Source: an uncultured Flammeovirgaceae bacterium
Lineage (GTDB): Bacteria > Bacteroidota > Bacteroidia > Cytophagales > Cyclobacteriaceae
Length of the DNA stretch: 51,811 bases
Direction: 5' to 3'
NCBI GenBank assembly: GCA_937883755.1
Contig: CAKZYA010000017.1
Span: forward strand, 1-51,811
Below are positions 1 to 8,111 of this stretch, piece by piece. The notes under the pieces were generated by a model. The model ran no database searches. It was not told where the DNA came from and saw nothing but the letters and a program-made list of their open reading frames with translations. Position 1 is the stretch's first letter, and every line of letters begins with the position of its first letter. A program made the position numbers and the translations under genes.

Positions 1-50
1 ACCCAAAGTTTACAAGCTGACCTGCTCTTTTCAAAATTTAAACATGCTCT
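1..50. repeat. Left copy of 50-bp terminal inverted repeat
   Basis: These 50 bases are the exact reverse complement of bases 51759-51808; identity stops at base 51. Read outward, both window ends enter the same sequence. This is what is seen when an assembled contig stops at a multicopy element on each side, or when a true inverted repeat flanks the segment. No transposase or tRNA gene is visible inside the window next to it. Confidence 0.95.
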
Positions 51-86
51 AATACTACGATTACTATAATAAGAGGCGATATAATA

Positions 87-581
87 TTACTTTAACTCAG
101 TAGGCGATTTATGCATTACTAACGAACCAGTGCGCTGAGATACCTCAGCCCAGTTTTCTACCGTAAATTCTATCAGGGCGAATCCGCCCGGCACCATACT
201 ACCCACCTCTTCGCCAGTTAGGTATTCTAATAAATACGTTAACGTTGGATTATGCCCTACCGTAGCAATGTGACTGATTTGATTGCTTTGCTCATTAATG
301 ATTGAAAGAAATGTCCGCACTGACGCTTCGTATAAATCTGATGCTGACTGAATGCGTTGAGTAGCATACTGAATTTGCTCAGCTACAATCTGAGCCGTAC
401 TCATAGCTCGTACTGCAGTACTACTAAAAACTACATCCGGATGCCAGGATTGCTCTTTTAAATAGTGCCCTACTCGCACCATATCCTGATATCCCCAGGC
501 CGATAGCTCTCGTTCAGCATCGGGACGACCTTGAGAATCCTGTGCCTCACCATGACGAATTAGCAGTAGTTGTTTAACCAT
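87..581 (-). CDS. sixA: Phosphohistidine phosphatase, SixA-like
   Basis: Histidine phosphatase superfamily protein of 164 residues, predicted to remove phosphate from phosphohistidine on signalling proteins in the cytoplasm. The catalytic RHG motif is at residues 9-11 (His10 is the phospho-acceptor), a conserved Arg sits in the STAVRA segment (Arg58), and the second catalytic His is in VGHNP (His110). The short length without an insertion fits SixA rather than phosphoglycerate mutase. There is no signal peptide. It is transcribed divergently from topA with about 150 bp between the two starts. The 86 bases after its stop end in the terminal repeat. The family is clear; the substrate is inferred. 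Confidence 0.85.
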   Translation of the reverse strand: MVKQLLLIRHGEAQDSQGRPDAERELSAWGYQDMVRVGHYLKEQSWHPDVVFSSTAVRAMSTAQIVAEQIQYATQRIQSASDLYEASVRTFLSIINEQSNQISHIATVGHNPTLTYLLEYLTGEEVGSMVPGGFALIEFTVENWAEVSQRTGSLVMHKSPTELK

Positions 582-733
582 TTTTTCCAGAAGTAGTTAA
601 AGTGGACACTATTCTTTTTATTTACTCGTAATTCCATTTGTAAGGAACTAAACAATTTTGTTGTACGATTTGTGATAAAAAAGTGTTCCTTTGAAACCTT
701 AAATCCTCGCAAACCACAAAAGTAGTACTATTT

Positions 734-3058
734 ATGGCAAAGAATATAGTGATTGTTGAGTCGCCTGCCAAGGCCAAAACGATAGAAGGATATTTGGGAG
801 GTGATTATATTGTTACCTCTAGTTATGGTCACGTTCGCGACTTACCCAAAGACGACACTGGAGTAGATGTAGATAACGGATATCAACCTACATACCAAGT
901 TTCGCCTGACAAAAAAGAAGTAATATCTCAATTAAAGAAGTTAGTTAAGGACGCCGATACCATATTTCTCGCTAGTGACGATGATCGTGAAGGGGAGGCT
1001 ATTTCCTGGCACTTGAAAGAAGTGTTGAAACTTCAGGATGAAAAAATACGCCGCATTGTTTTTCGGGAGATCACCAAAAAGGCAATTCAGAAAGCCATTC
1101 AATCGCCAAGGGGTATTGACACCGACTTAGTAAATGCTCAACAAGCTCGGCGTATTCTCGACCGTCTGGTAGGCTACGAACTCTCACCAGTGCTTTGGAA
1201 AAAGATCAAGCGAGGACTTTCTGCCGGGCGGGTACAGTCCGTAGCAGTGCGATTAGTGGTAGAGCGAGAGCGAGAGATTACTGATTTTACATCTAAGTCG
1301 TCTTACAAAGTTACTGCTAGTTTTCTACTAGATAATGGCAGTGTACTCAAGGCAGATTTACCCAAAAAGTTTGCCACTGAAGAAGAAGCCCGCGAATTTC
1401 TCAATACCTGCCTCAGTGCGGAATTTACAATTGCCAAACTAGAGAAAAAACCAGTAAAACGGTCTCCTGCACCCCCGTTTACTACTTCTACCTTACAGCA
1501 GGAAGCTTCCCGTAAACTTAGCTTCTCAGTATCGCAGACCATGACTTTAGCGCAACGATTATACGAAGCGGGAAAGATCAGCTATATGCGAACGGATTCT
1601 ACCAATCTATCGGAAGAAGCAGTAGAAAGTGCTTCAGGCGAAATTCTAAGTGCGTATGGTGACCAGTATTTGCAAAAGCGTAAGTATAAAACTAAATCCG
1701 AATCGGCGCAAGAAGCCCACGAAGCCATTCGCCCTACCAATTTTTCAGAGAAAGAAGTGAGTAGCGACCGTAACCAGCAACGCCTCTACGAGCTTATCTG
1801 GAAGCGGGCAATTGCTTCTCAAATGGCTGATGCCCAAATAGAACGAACTACCGCTACTATCAATATCTCTAACAGTGATCTTAACCTAGTTGCTACTGGT
1901 GAGGTTATCAAATTTGAGGGATTCTTGAAAGTATATATTGAGTCTTCGGACGACGAGGATGAGGAAGAAAAGAAAGGAATGCTTCCGCCTCTTACCGAAG
2001 GACAAAAACTCAACCTGGATGAGATGAAAGCCCGCCAAACGTTTACTCGTCATCCACCCCGTTACACTGAAGCTAGTCTGGTAAAGAAGCTGGAAGAAAT
2101 GAGCATCGGACGCCCATCTACTTATGCTCCTACCATTTCAACTATTCAGAAGCGGGGCTACATCGTAAAAGAAGACCGTGATGGCTACGACCGTGAGTAT
2201 AAGGAAATGACTTTGGTGAAAAAGGAAAGCCAGGTACACGAAAAAACCCTGACTGAGCGTACTGGTACTGAGAAGCGTAAACTCTTTCCTACTGATGTAG
2301 CTATGGTCGTGAATGACTTCTTGGCCGAACACTTTGATACGGTTATTGACTATTCTTTCACTGCGGAGGTAGAAAAAGAGTTTGACGAGATTGCCCAAGG
2401 AAAAAAAGCCTGGGATAAAATGATCGATGAATTCTATCAGCAGTTTCATCCCAAGATCAAAACATCAGAAGAAATTGATCGCTCGACTATAAAAACAGAT
2501 CGGCTGCTAGGCGAAGATCCTAAAACGGGGCAGCCTGTCATTGTTCGCCTGGGTAAGTTTGGACCTATTGCTCAGATTGGTGAGAGTGAAGGCGAAGAAA
2601 AGCCCCAGTACGCTAGCTTACGCAATGGTCAGTTTATCGAGACAATTACACTGGAAGAAGCCTTAGAACTATTCAAACTACCCCGAGAAATAGGTGAATA
2701 CGAAGGTGAGGTGATGACAGCAGCTATCGGACGATTTGGTCCCTATATTCGCCATGATGGTAAGTTCTACTCGCTTGGCAAAGAAGATGATCCGCATACG
2801 GTAGAAGAAGATCGTGCGATAGAAATTATTGAGGCTAAGCGGGAAGCCGACAAGAACAAGTATATTAAAGTATTTGACTCTGACCCCGAAGTGCAGGTAC
2901 TGAACGGACGTTATGGTCCCTACATTAAAGTGGGCAAGAAGAATGTGAAGATTCCCAAGGATAAAGAACCAGAAGAACTTACCTTGGAAGAATGTTTGGA
3001 ACTAGCTGAAAAAGCTCCTGAGAAGAAAGGGCGAGGGGGACGAAAGAAAAAGAGCTAA
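734..3058 (+). CDS. topA: DNA topoisomerase I (type IA)
   Basis: Relaxes negative supercoils through a 5'-phosphotyrosine intermediate. The 774-residue protein starts with a TOPRIM domain (VIVESPAKAKT at residues 5-15, acidic DDDREGE near residue 80). The nucleophile is Tyr284 in the SYMRTDST motif. The C-terminus has no CxxC zinc ribbons. It instead carries three repeats of the form G-(K/R)-(F/Y)-GP at roughly residues 610, 670 and 725, followed by a Lys/Arg-rich tail that probably helps bind DNA. This zinc-free ending is usual for the Bacteroidota enzyme. The gene stands alone, with 129 bp before the next gene and no clear terminator. Confidence 0.97.
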   Translation: MAKNIVIVESPAKAKTIEGYLGGDYIVTSSYGHVRDLPKDDTGVDVDNGYQPTYQVSPDKKEVISQLKKLVKDADTIFLASDDDREGEAISWHLKEVLKLQDEKIRRIVFREITKKAIQKAIQSPRGIDTDLVNAQQARRILDRLVGYELSPVLWKKIKRGLSAGRVQSVAVRLVVEREREITDFTSKSSYKVTASFLLDNGSVLKADLPKKFATEEEAREFLNTCLSAEFTIAKLEKKPVKRSPAPPFTTSTLQQEASRKLSFSVSQTMTLAQRLYEAGKISYMRTDSTNLSEEAVESASGEILSAYGDQYLQKRKYKTKSESAQEAHEAIRPTNFSEKEVSSDRNQQRLYELIWKRAIASQMADAQIERTTATINISNSDLNLVATGEVIKFEGFLKVYIESSDDEDEEEKKGMLPPLTEGQKLNLDEMKARQTFTRHPPRYTEASLVKKLEEMSIGRPSTYAPTISTIQKRGYIVKEDRDGYDREYKEMTLVKKESQVHEKTLTERTGTEKRKLFPTDVAMVVNDFLAEHFDTVIDYSFTAEVEKEFDEIAQGKKAWDKMIDEFYQQFHPKIKTSEEIDRSTIKTDRLLGEDPKTGQPVIVRLGKFGPIAQIGESEGEEKPQYASLRNGQFIETITLEEALELFKLPREIGEYEGEVMTAAIGRFGPYIRHDGKFYSLGKEDDPHTVEEDRAIEIIEAKREADKNKYIKVFDSDPEVQVLNGRYGPYIKVGKKNVKIPKDKEPEELTLEECLELAEKAPEKKGRGGRKKKS

Positions 3059-3187
3059 TACTCTCTGAGCATCTGGCTAAGTACTTTCCTGCTTCATAAT
3101 TTTTGAAATAGCTTTCCAAAAGATCGTGCAAAAATACGTATCTTCAGTATTCGGTTATCTGTTCTTAAAAAGATATCTACTACTGCA

Positions 3188-4660
3188 ATGCGTTTTACCA
3201 GTCTACTACTTGGCTTGATTATTTTGTGGGGTTGTCAGTCCGGTTCATCAGTTACTGAGACTGAGCCAGAGCCCACCGGAAAAGATAATATCGCTTACCG
3301 ATGGGGCGAACTTGCTCTGGAAGCTACCGCTCGGGATACCGAACGTTTCAATCCCCGCCCAACAATTACTTCTCGCTATCTAGGGTTAATCTTCACAGCA
3401 ATTTTTGATGCCTGGTCGCACTACGATGAACAAGCCACACCAGTGTATCTTACTGGTACTGAACGTCGTCCGGCAGAAGAGCGGACGCTCAAAAATAAAG
3501 AAATTGCGATTAGTTATGCCGCTTACCGTACCATGAGCGAATACTACTACAGCGACAGTACGCTCTACCAACAGTTTATGAAGAAGTTAGGACTAGACCC
3601 TGCAAATCAGTCGTTAGACCCAACTACCCCTGAGGGAATCGGTAACCTAGCCGCTAAAACAGTAATTGAGCAACGGAAAAACGACGGTTCTAATCAGTAT
3701 GGAAACGTAGGCGTTTCCAATGGTGAACCCTATTTTGATTACACAGCATATCAACCTGTAAACTCTCCCGACGAAAATATTGACGGCAACCGCTGGCAGC
3801 CTAAATACTTCTCTGATGGAAAAGGAGGTAAATACGCTCCCGCTTGCCTGACTCCCTACTGGCAGCTAGTTGAACCTATTGCACTAGACTCAGCCAGTCA
3901 GTTTCGCCCTGGCCCTCCTCCCATGATCGGATCAGATCAATTAAAGGAAGAAGTAAAGGAGGTTATCGATCTGCAAGCTTCCCTTACCGATGAGCAAAAG
4001 GCTTTAGTAGAGTTTATGCGCGATGGCCCACAATCGGTACAGCAAGCGGGTCATTGGTTAGTGTTTGCTCAAAAAGTTTCAGTACGCGATCAGCACACGT
4101 TAGATGAGGACGTAAAAATGTACTTTCTGAATCAGGCCACCGCTATGGATGCGTTCATTGCCGCCTGGGATTCTAAAATGTACTACGACTACGCCCGCCC
4201 CTACGCTTTGGTGCATGATTACTATCAGGATCAGGTAATCAAAGCCTGGGGTGGCCCAGAGAAAGGCATGGTAAAAATGAAAGGGCAGGAATGGCGCCCT
4301 TATTCACCCGAAACCTTTCTTTGCCCCCCGTTTCCTAGCTATGTTTCCGGACATAGTTGCGTAAGCGGCGCTTGTGCTGAAGCTTTACGATTATTTACTG
4401 GTAGTGATGAGTTTGGGGATAAAGTTCAACTCGTGCCCGGTGCTCTCACCGAACCAGATAACTTAGGCGATACCGTTACTATCCATTTTTCCACATTTAC
4501 CAAAACCGCCGATATGGCGGGTATCTCGCGAGTATTGGGCGGCTACCATATTCAGGCTGATAATGTAGCTGGCTTAAAGCTCGGAAGGGACGTAGCTCAC
4601 GCAGTTTGGGAGAAGTACCAAAAGCATGTGGGCGAAGAGAGCGCAATGGCAAAGAGGTAA
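3188..4660 (+). CDS. Vanadium-dependent haloperoxidase / PAP2-like lipoprotein
   Basis: A 490-residue exported protein with a lipoprotein signal (lipobox LWGC, Cys16). The C-terminal half shows the full three-part signature of the PAP2/vanadium haloperoxidase superfamily: K-x6-RP (Lys330, Arg337, Pro338), PSYVSGH with acid-base His389, and SR-x5-H-x3-D with Arg448 and His454, the residue that binds vanadate or takes the phosphate. The long N-terminal helical part and the PSYxSGH form fit the haloperoxidase side, which oxidises halides with peroxide, better than small lipid phosphatases. Substrate and metal cannot be read from sequence. It lies just upstream of the SigZ operon on the same strand, with a 67-bp gap and no terminator seen. 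Confidence 0.85.
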   Translation: MRFTSLLLGLIILWGCQSGSSVTETEPEPTGKDNIAYRWGELALEATARDTERFNPRPTITSRYLGLIFTAIFDAWSHYDEQATPVYLTGTERRPAEERTLKNKEIAISYAAYRTMSEYYYSDSTLYQQFMKKLGLDPANQSLDPTTPEGIGNLAAKTVIEQRKNDGSNQYGNVGVSNGEPYFDYTAYQPVNSPDENIDGNRWQPKYFSDGKGGKYAPACLTPYWQLVEPIALDSASQFRPGPPPMIGSDQLKEEVKEVIDLQASLTDEQKALVEFMRDGPQSVQQAGHWLVFAQKVSVRDQHTLDEDVKMYFLNQATAMDAFIAAWDSKMYYDYARPYALVHDYYQDQVIKAWGGPEKGMVKMKGQEWRPYSPETFLCPPFPSYVSGHSCVSGACAEALRLFTGSDEFGDKVQLVPGALTEPDNLGDTVTIHFSTFTKTADMAGISRVLGGYHIQADNVAGLKLGRDVAHAVWEKYQKHVGEESAMAKR

Positions 4661-4727
4661 CTTTAAGAATCATTATATCAATTTTCCCTGGAATCAGATC
4701 TGATCATAACCATTTTTAGGCGAATTC

Positions 4728-5237
4728 GTGTTTGACTTTAATATGGAAGAACTACATCAAAAGATTTCAAAGTTTATAAGCTCCAGGCTAGATGATAAAA
4801 GTCTGGTTGCTGATTTCACTCAGGAAACGCTGCTAAAACTTATCACCTATCAAAGTCGAAAAAGGATACTCAGTGCTGAAGCTTTCGGCATTCAGATAGC
4901 CAAGAACTTATTAACCGATCACTTCCGCAAGAATAGGAAAGAGATGCAAGTATTAAAAGTGGAAGAAGACTATAACGAGCTGGTAGACGAGATGCTACAA
5001 TGCCAATCGCGATATATTGATGCACTGGATCAGGAGTCACGAGAGTTGATAACTAAGGTGGATTTAAACAAAATCAGTCAAAAGGAAATAGCTGGAAATC
5101 TGGGTGTTCCCTACCCTAGCCTTCGTTCGAAAGTTCAGCGAGCCAGAAAGAAAATCAAAGATCAATTTGAGACGGAGTGTATTCTGGAATATGATAAAAT
5201 AGGACAGGTGATTTCCTGTAAAAAAAGATCTTGCTGA
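4728..5237 (+). CDS. sigZ: ECF sigma factor, SigZ-like
   Basis: A 169-residue ECF-type sigma factor. Region 2 spans about residues 8-72 (DFTQETLLKL, then IAKNLLTDHFRK for -10 recognition). Region 4 spans about residues 103-145 (ISQKEIAGNLGVPYPSLRSK, a helix-turn-helix). The C-terminal tail after region 4 holds three cysteines (Cys151, Cys164, Cys169) around an EYDxxG segment, as in SigZ-type sigma factors. No anti-sigma gene is adjacent, so the Cys tail may itself sense metal or redox state; this is inference. The GTG at 4728 gives the longest form; ATG at 4743 (residue 6) is an alternative start. It is first gene of an apparent operon with the next two genes. Confidence 0.85.
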   Translation: MFDFNMEELHQKISKFISSRLDDKSLVADFTQETLLKLITYQSRKRILSAEAFGIQIAKNLLTDHFRKNRKEMQVLKVEEDYNELVDEMLQCQSRYIDALDQESRELITKVDLNKISQKEIAGNLGVPYPSLRSKVQRARKKIKDQFETECILEYDKIGQVISCKKRSC

Positions 5238-5280
5238 TTGCATCATTTTTTATTGGGCTCGTCTACCTGATAAAAAAGCC

Positions 5281-5667
5281 ATGAAAAAATTATTCTTAAT
5301 TGTTCTTTTGATTGTGTTTTACACAATCTCTTTTGCTCAAGTAGGGGTAAAACCTGATTGTGATAAGCCAAAAGAGACGTGTAGCATTAAAAACAAACAA
5401 GCTTGTAGTCCCGGAAACACTAAAACTTCTGAGGCAAGCGTATTGACTGAGCTTAGAAAAGAGTTAGTTACCGTAAAATCTTCTTTGGGATTCTCACAGG
5501 AAATAGAAGCGGGGAGTACAGATGATGAAAGCCTGCAAATTATGCTAACGGTGGTTAATGCACTCCTCAAGGAAGAGGGGCTGACGGAAGTATCATCGTC
5601 TCAGTCGAAGGCTCAGACCGTTTCGGAGATACGGAATAAAATAGCAGAACTCAGGAAGAGAGGGTAA
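5281..5667 (+). CDS. Small secreted cysteine-containing protein
   Basis: I do not recognise this 128-residue protein. It has a clear Sec signal peptide (MKKLF start, cleavage near ISFAQ, residue 20). The short mature N-terminus carries three cysteines (Cys27, Cys34, Cys42) in a Lys-rich stretch. The rest is polar and helical and could form a coiled coil. It starts 43 bp after the SigZ-like gene and ends 4 bp before the membrane protein gene, so all three are probably one transcript. The cysteines beside a Cys-tailed sigma factor suggest a periplasmic metal- or thiol-binding role, but that is only context. Confidence 0.75.
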   Translation: MKKLFLIVLLIVFYTISFAQVGVKPDCDKPKETCSIKNKQACSPGNTKTSEASVLTELRKELVTVKSSLGFSQEIEAGSTDDESLQIMLTVVNALLKEEGLTEVSSSQSKAQTVSEIRNKIAELRKRG

Positions 5668-5671
5668 TAAG

Positions 5672-6688
5672 ATGAGTCGACCCATAGTAAGCGTCTTGGT
5701 AGGAGCTTCTTTCTTTGCGCTGGCTACTTCCGGGTTGTATGCTTTCTTTTTCGGGTATCATTCGATTAATATCTTTCTTCACGTACTCTTTGGTTGGTTG
5801 TTTCTGGGGGGAGTATTCTTTCACCTCAGGCATAATCTGAAGTCTATTTTCAAGTATCTGAAAAGAAAGCATACCTGGGCAATACCAATACTAGTGCTGT
5901 TAGTTGTAGCACTGGCTATAACTTCATTTTCTCCGGTTATGAGAGCCAAATCGTGGTACGAGTCTTTTAAATCGAAATCCCCGAGCGAGGTACCGGAAGA
6001 GTATGCCATTTATGATTTAGCCAGTGAAGATGCTAATCTAGAACTAGAGATTCTGGCCGGCGATCACTTCTGGTTTCCGCAAATTGCAGTATGGATTGAA
6101 GACACTGCCGGAAATTATTTGGAAACCGTGCTAGTAACGTACTCTACCTCCCAGGGGGTATTCTACGGTGACCGAACAAAAGAAAATTTTAAGGAGCTAG
6201 ACAAAGGAATACCAGAAGCAGGAAAGCGCATTATTCGGGTAGATGCCTTACCATATTGGTCTCATAAGCGAGGAGTCAAATATCAAGATGGACTGTATGC
6301 CCCTCACCCCGAGGCACCATTACCAGACGGTATTTCGGGGGCCACTCCCCAAGGTAATTTCAAACTAAAAGCTTCGTACGACTCCCTCAACACCTTTAAA
6401 GTGTTGATGGAAGTAAACGTCGCTTTTGATGACAATGAATATTTTTCGGAGTTTGATTTTCCGTATGATTCATTGTTTCATAGTGGAGCCGGACTCTTAG
6501 GTCAGCCATCATTAATTTATGAGACAACCGTAGAAAGCAGTAAAAAATATACCTTAATGGAAACTGTAGGTCACGGGCATCACTCTGGGCAAACTGGAGA
6601 GCTTTATGAGGACCTAAGCCGGATTACTACCGCGAAAGAAATCATAGAGCGCGTGATTGTTAAGTATGGCTTGCTACAGTTAAATTAA
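5672..6688 (+). CDS. Membrane DUF4405/DUF2271-like protein with flavinylation-type motif
   Basis: A 338-residue protein with three predicted N-terminal membrane helices (about residues 5-29, 31-52, 69-88) and an extracytoplasmic C-terminal domain. Helix 2 holds His37 and His51, 14 residues apart, like heme-ligating histidines of membrane cytochromes such as DUF4405. The soluble part resembles DUF2271-type periplasmic domains (FPQIAVWIED near residue 136). It also contains DGISGAT at residues 219-225, matching the Dxx(S/T)GA(T/S) sequence to which ApbE attaches FMN, with Thr225 the candidate acceptor. The C-terminal GHGHH segment may bind metal. A membrane electron-transfer role is inferred; no apbE lies in the window. 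It is last gene of the SigZ operon. Confidence 0.7.
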   Translation: MSRPIVSVLVGASFFALATSGLYAFFFGYHSINIFLHVLFGWLFLGGVFFHLRHNLKSIFKYLKRKHTWAIPILVLLVVALAITSFSPVMRAKSWYESFKSKSPSEVPEEYAIYDLASEDANLELEILAGDHFWFPQIAVWIEDTAGNYLETVLVTYSTSQGVFYGDRTKENFKELDKGIPEAGKRIIRVDALPYWSHKRGVKYQDGLYAPHPEAPLPDGISGATPQGNFKLKASYDSLNTFKVLMEVNVAFDDNEYFSEFDFPYDSLFHSGAGLLGQPSLIYETTVESSKKYTLMETVGHGHHSGQTGELYEDLSRITTAKEIIERVIVKYGLLQLN

Positions 6689-6799
6689 ACCCTGCCGATC
6701 CTCTGCCTGAGGACAGTACATAGCACCCACCTTATAGATGAGCTTTTTATGCTCCTCTATCATTTGGACAAAAACCTGTTTACGATCGAATGGCGACAT
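6680..6799 (-). pseudogene. Truncated ECF sigma factor (N-terminal remnant)
   Basis: The minus strand encodes 39 residues that match the start of a Bacteroidota ECF sigma factor: FVQMIEEHKKLIYKV followed by MYCPQAEDRQ, the first helix of region 2. After Arg-Gln the reading frame reads GLI and stops, where intact members continue with a DLIQE-type helix. The stop overlaps the 3' end of the DUF4405-like gene by nine bases, so the missing part is replaced by the neighbouring operon. I see no remainder of regions 2 or 4 nearby. It reads as a gene cut by a rearrangement or insertion rather than a functional peptide. Confidence 0.75.
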
Positions 6800-6940
6800 A
6801 TTGATTCTTAATTACCGAATTAATTAGTATTCACTTTATGATTCGTCCGAGCAATCAAAAAATCACACTTTAAGCCAAAAATTTTTTCTTTGAAAGTGTT
6901 TTTACTGCTTTGTCAACCTCAAATTCAGGGTTTTAAGCAT

Positions 6941-6965
6941 AAAAAAAGCCGCTTGGTAGCGGCTT
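6941..6965 (-). terminator. Rho-independent terminator of M23 peptidase gene
   Basis: A perfect 8-bp stem (6946-6953 with 6958-6965, arm aagccgct) closes a 4-base loop. On the minus strand it is followed by a run of seven T. It lies 25 bp past the M23 gene stop and points away from it. Confidence 0.85.
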
Positions 6966-6989
6966 CAATATTCAACCAATTTGTACTAC

Positions 6990-7964
6990 TTACAACGACT
7001 GGTTCTCAATGGACGCTAATTGTACTAGAATTTCGTATTCTTCAGCGGTAATATCTTGGTAGAAGTAGTAGATCGGATTCACTCGCTCACCATCTTTGAA
7101 CACTTCGTAATGCAGGTGGGGGGCAGTAGACGTTCCAGTGTTACCCACGTAACCTATACTTTGCCCTCGCTCTACTGTCTGTCCAACTTTAACATTAAAG
7201 TCCTGTAAGTGAGCGTAGCGGGTCAGATAGCCATAGCCATGATCGATAATTACTTGCTTACCGTAACCCGTAAATGAGCTTCGTACTTCCTTTACCTTTC
7301 CTCCACCCGTAGCGTAAACCGGAGTTCCCTGCGGAGCTGAGAAATCAACCCCTGGATGCATCATTTTTACCTTATAAATCGGGTGAACTCGCATTCCAAA
7401 GCCCGAAGCCAAACGGCGTAATTCTTTATTAGACACTGGTTGAATAGCCGGAATAGTAGCCAAAATTTCTGATTTATTCTCTGCCATCCCCAACAGATCG
7501 TCGTACGATTTGGTTTGGATATATAGTTGCCGCTTAAGTTGGTCAATTCGTTGAAAGGTATTGACGATAATATCTTCTCGCTCAAGCCCGTTTTCCAATA
7601 ACTTCTGATAACGGTCTACCCCACCTACCCCAGCATTTCTTACCGATAGTGGAATTGGCTCAGCTTCAAAAATAGTCCGATATACGTTATTGTCCCGCTC
7701 TTGTAAGGATTCCAGCATTTTGTTAGCCCGTTCCATATCCTTACTAAGCATATCATAGTAGAAAGTCAGCTCTTCGTTTTCCTTCTTCAATCGAGCCGCC
7801 TTGGGAGACTCAAAATAGGTATCAAATATGATAACTAAGCTAATACCTGCTACTAATACCAACACCACGAAGCCGGAAATATTCAGCAACACGTCCCAAC
7901 GACTGACTTGCACTCGTTCGTACTTGCAGGTTTCTGTATCGTAGTAATATTTAATTTTTGACAT
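6990..7964 (-). CDS. M23 family metallopeptidase (LytM-type)
   Basis: A 324-residue cell-wall peptidase expected to cut peptide cross-links of peptidoglycan in the periplasm. One membrane helix (about residues 25-48) anchors it with a short cytoplasmic N-terminus. A coiled-coil region follows (about 55-165), then the LytM domain. Zinc ligands are visible as His203 and Asp207 (HPGVD) and His285 (HLH), with catalytic His252 in RYAHL. All ligands are present, so it should be active. It faces away from alaS with 147 bp between starts, and has its own terminator. Confidence 0.92.
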   Translation of the reverse strand: MSKIKYYYDTETCKYERVQVSRWDVLLNISGFVVLVLVAGISLVIIFDTYFESPKAARLKKENEELTFYYDMLSKDMERANKMLESLQERDNNVYRTIFEAEPIPLSVRNAGVGGVDRYQKLLENGLEREDIIVNTFQRIDQLKRQLYIQTKSYDDLLGMAENKSEILATIPAIQPVSNKELRRLASGFGMRVHPIYKVKMMHPGVDFSAPQGTPVYATGGGKVKEVRSSFTGYGKQVIIDHGYGYLTRYAHLQDFNVKVGQTVERGQSIGYVGNTGTSTAPHLHYEVFKDGERVNPIYYFYQDITAEEYEILVQLASIENQSL

Positions 7965-7993
7965 AAGAAGTTCTTATGAATCGCTTTTCGTTA

Positions 7994-8001
7994 TACTTTT
8001 G
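7994..8001 (+). promoter_or_regulatory. Possible -7 element for alaS
   Basis: tacttttg matches the Bacteroidota -7 consensus TAnnTTTG and lies about 110 bp before the alaS start. No good -33 TTG is seen at the usual distance, so this is weak. Confidence 0.3.
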
Positions 8002-8111
8002 CAGCTTACTTTATACTAAACATCATTTTGTGCTAAAAAATTTACAGAGAGGTTATAAAATATTGTATTATTCTAATAAAACCCTCTCCGTGAACGATTA
8101 ATCCGGTTTTT

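Noticed and set aside
1303-2449. Minus-strand open frames inside topA
   Set aside because: They are shadows of the topA reading frame: high Ser/Phe content and no start context, while topA is fully conserved on the plus strand.
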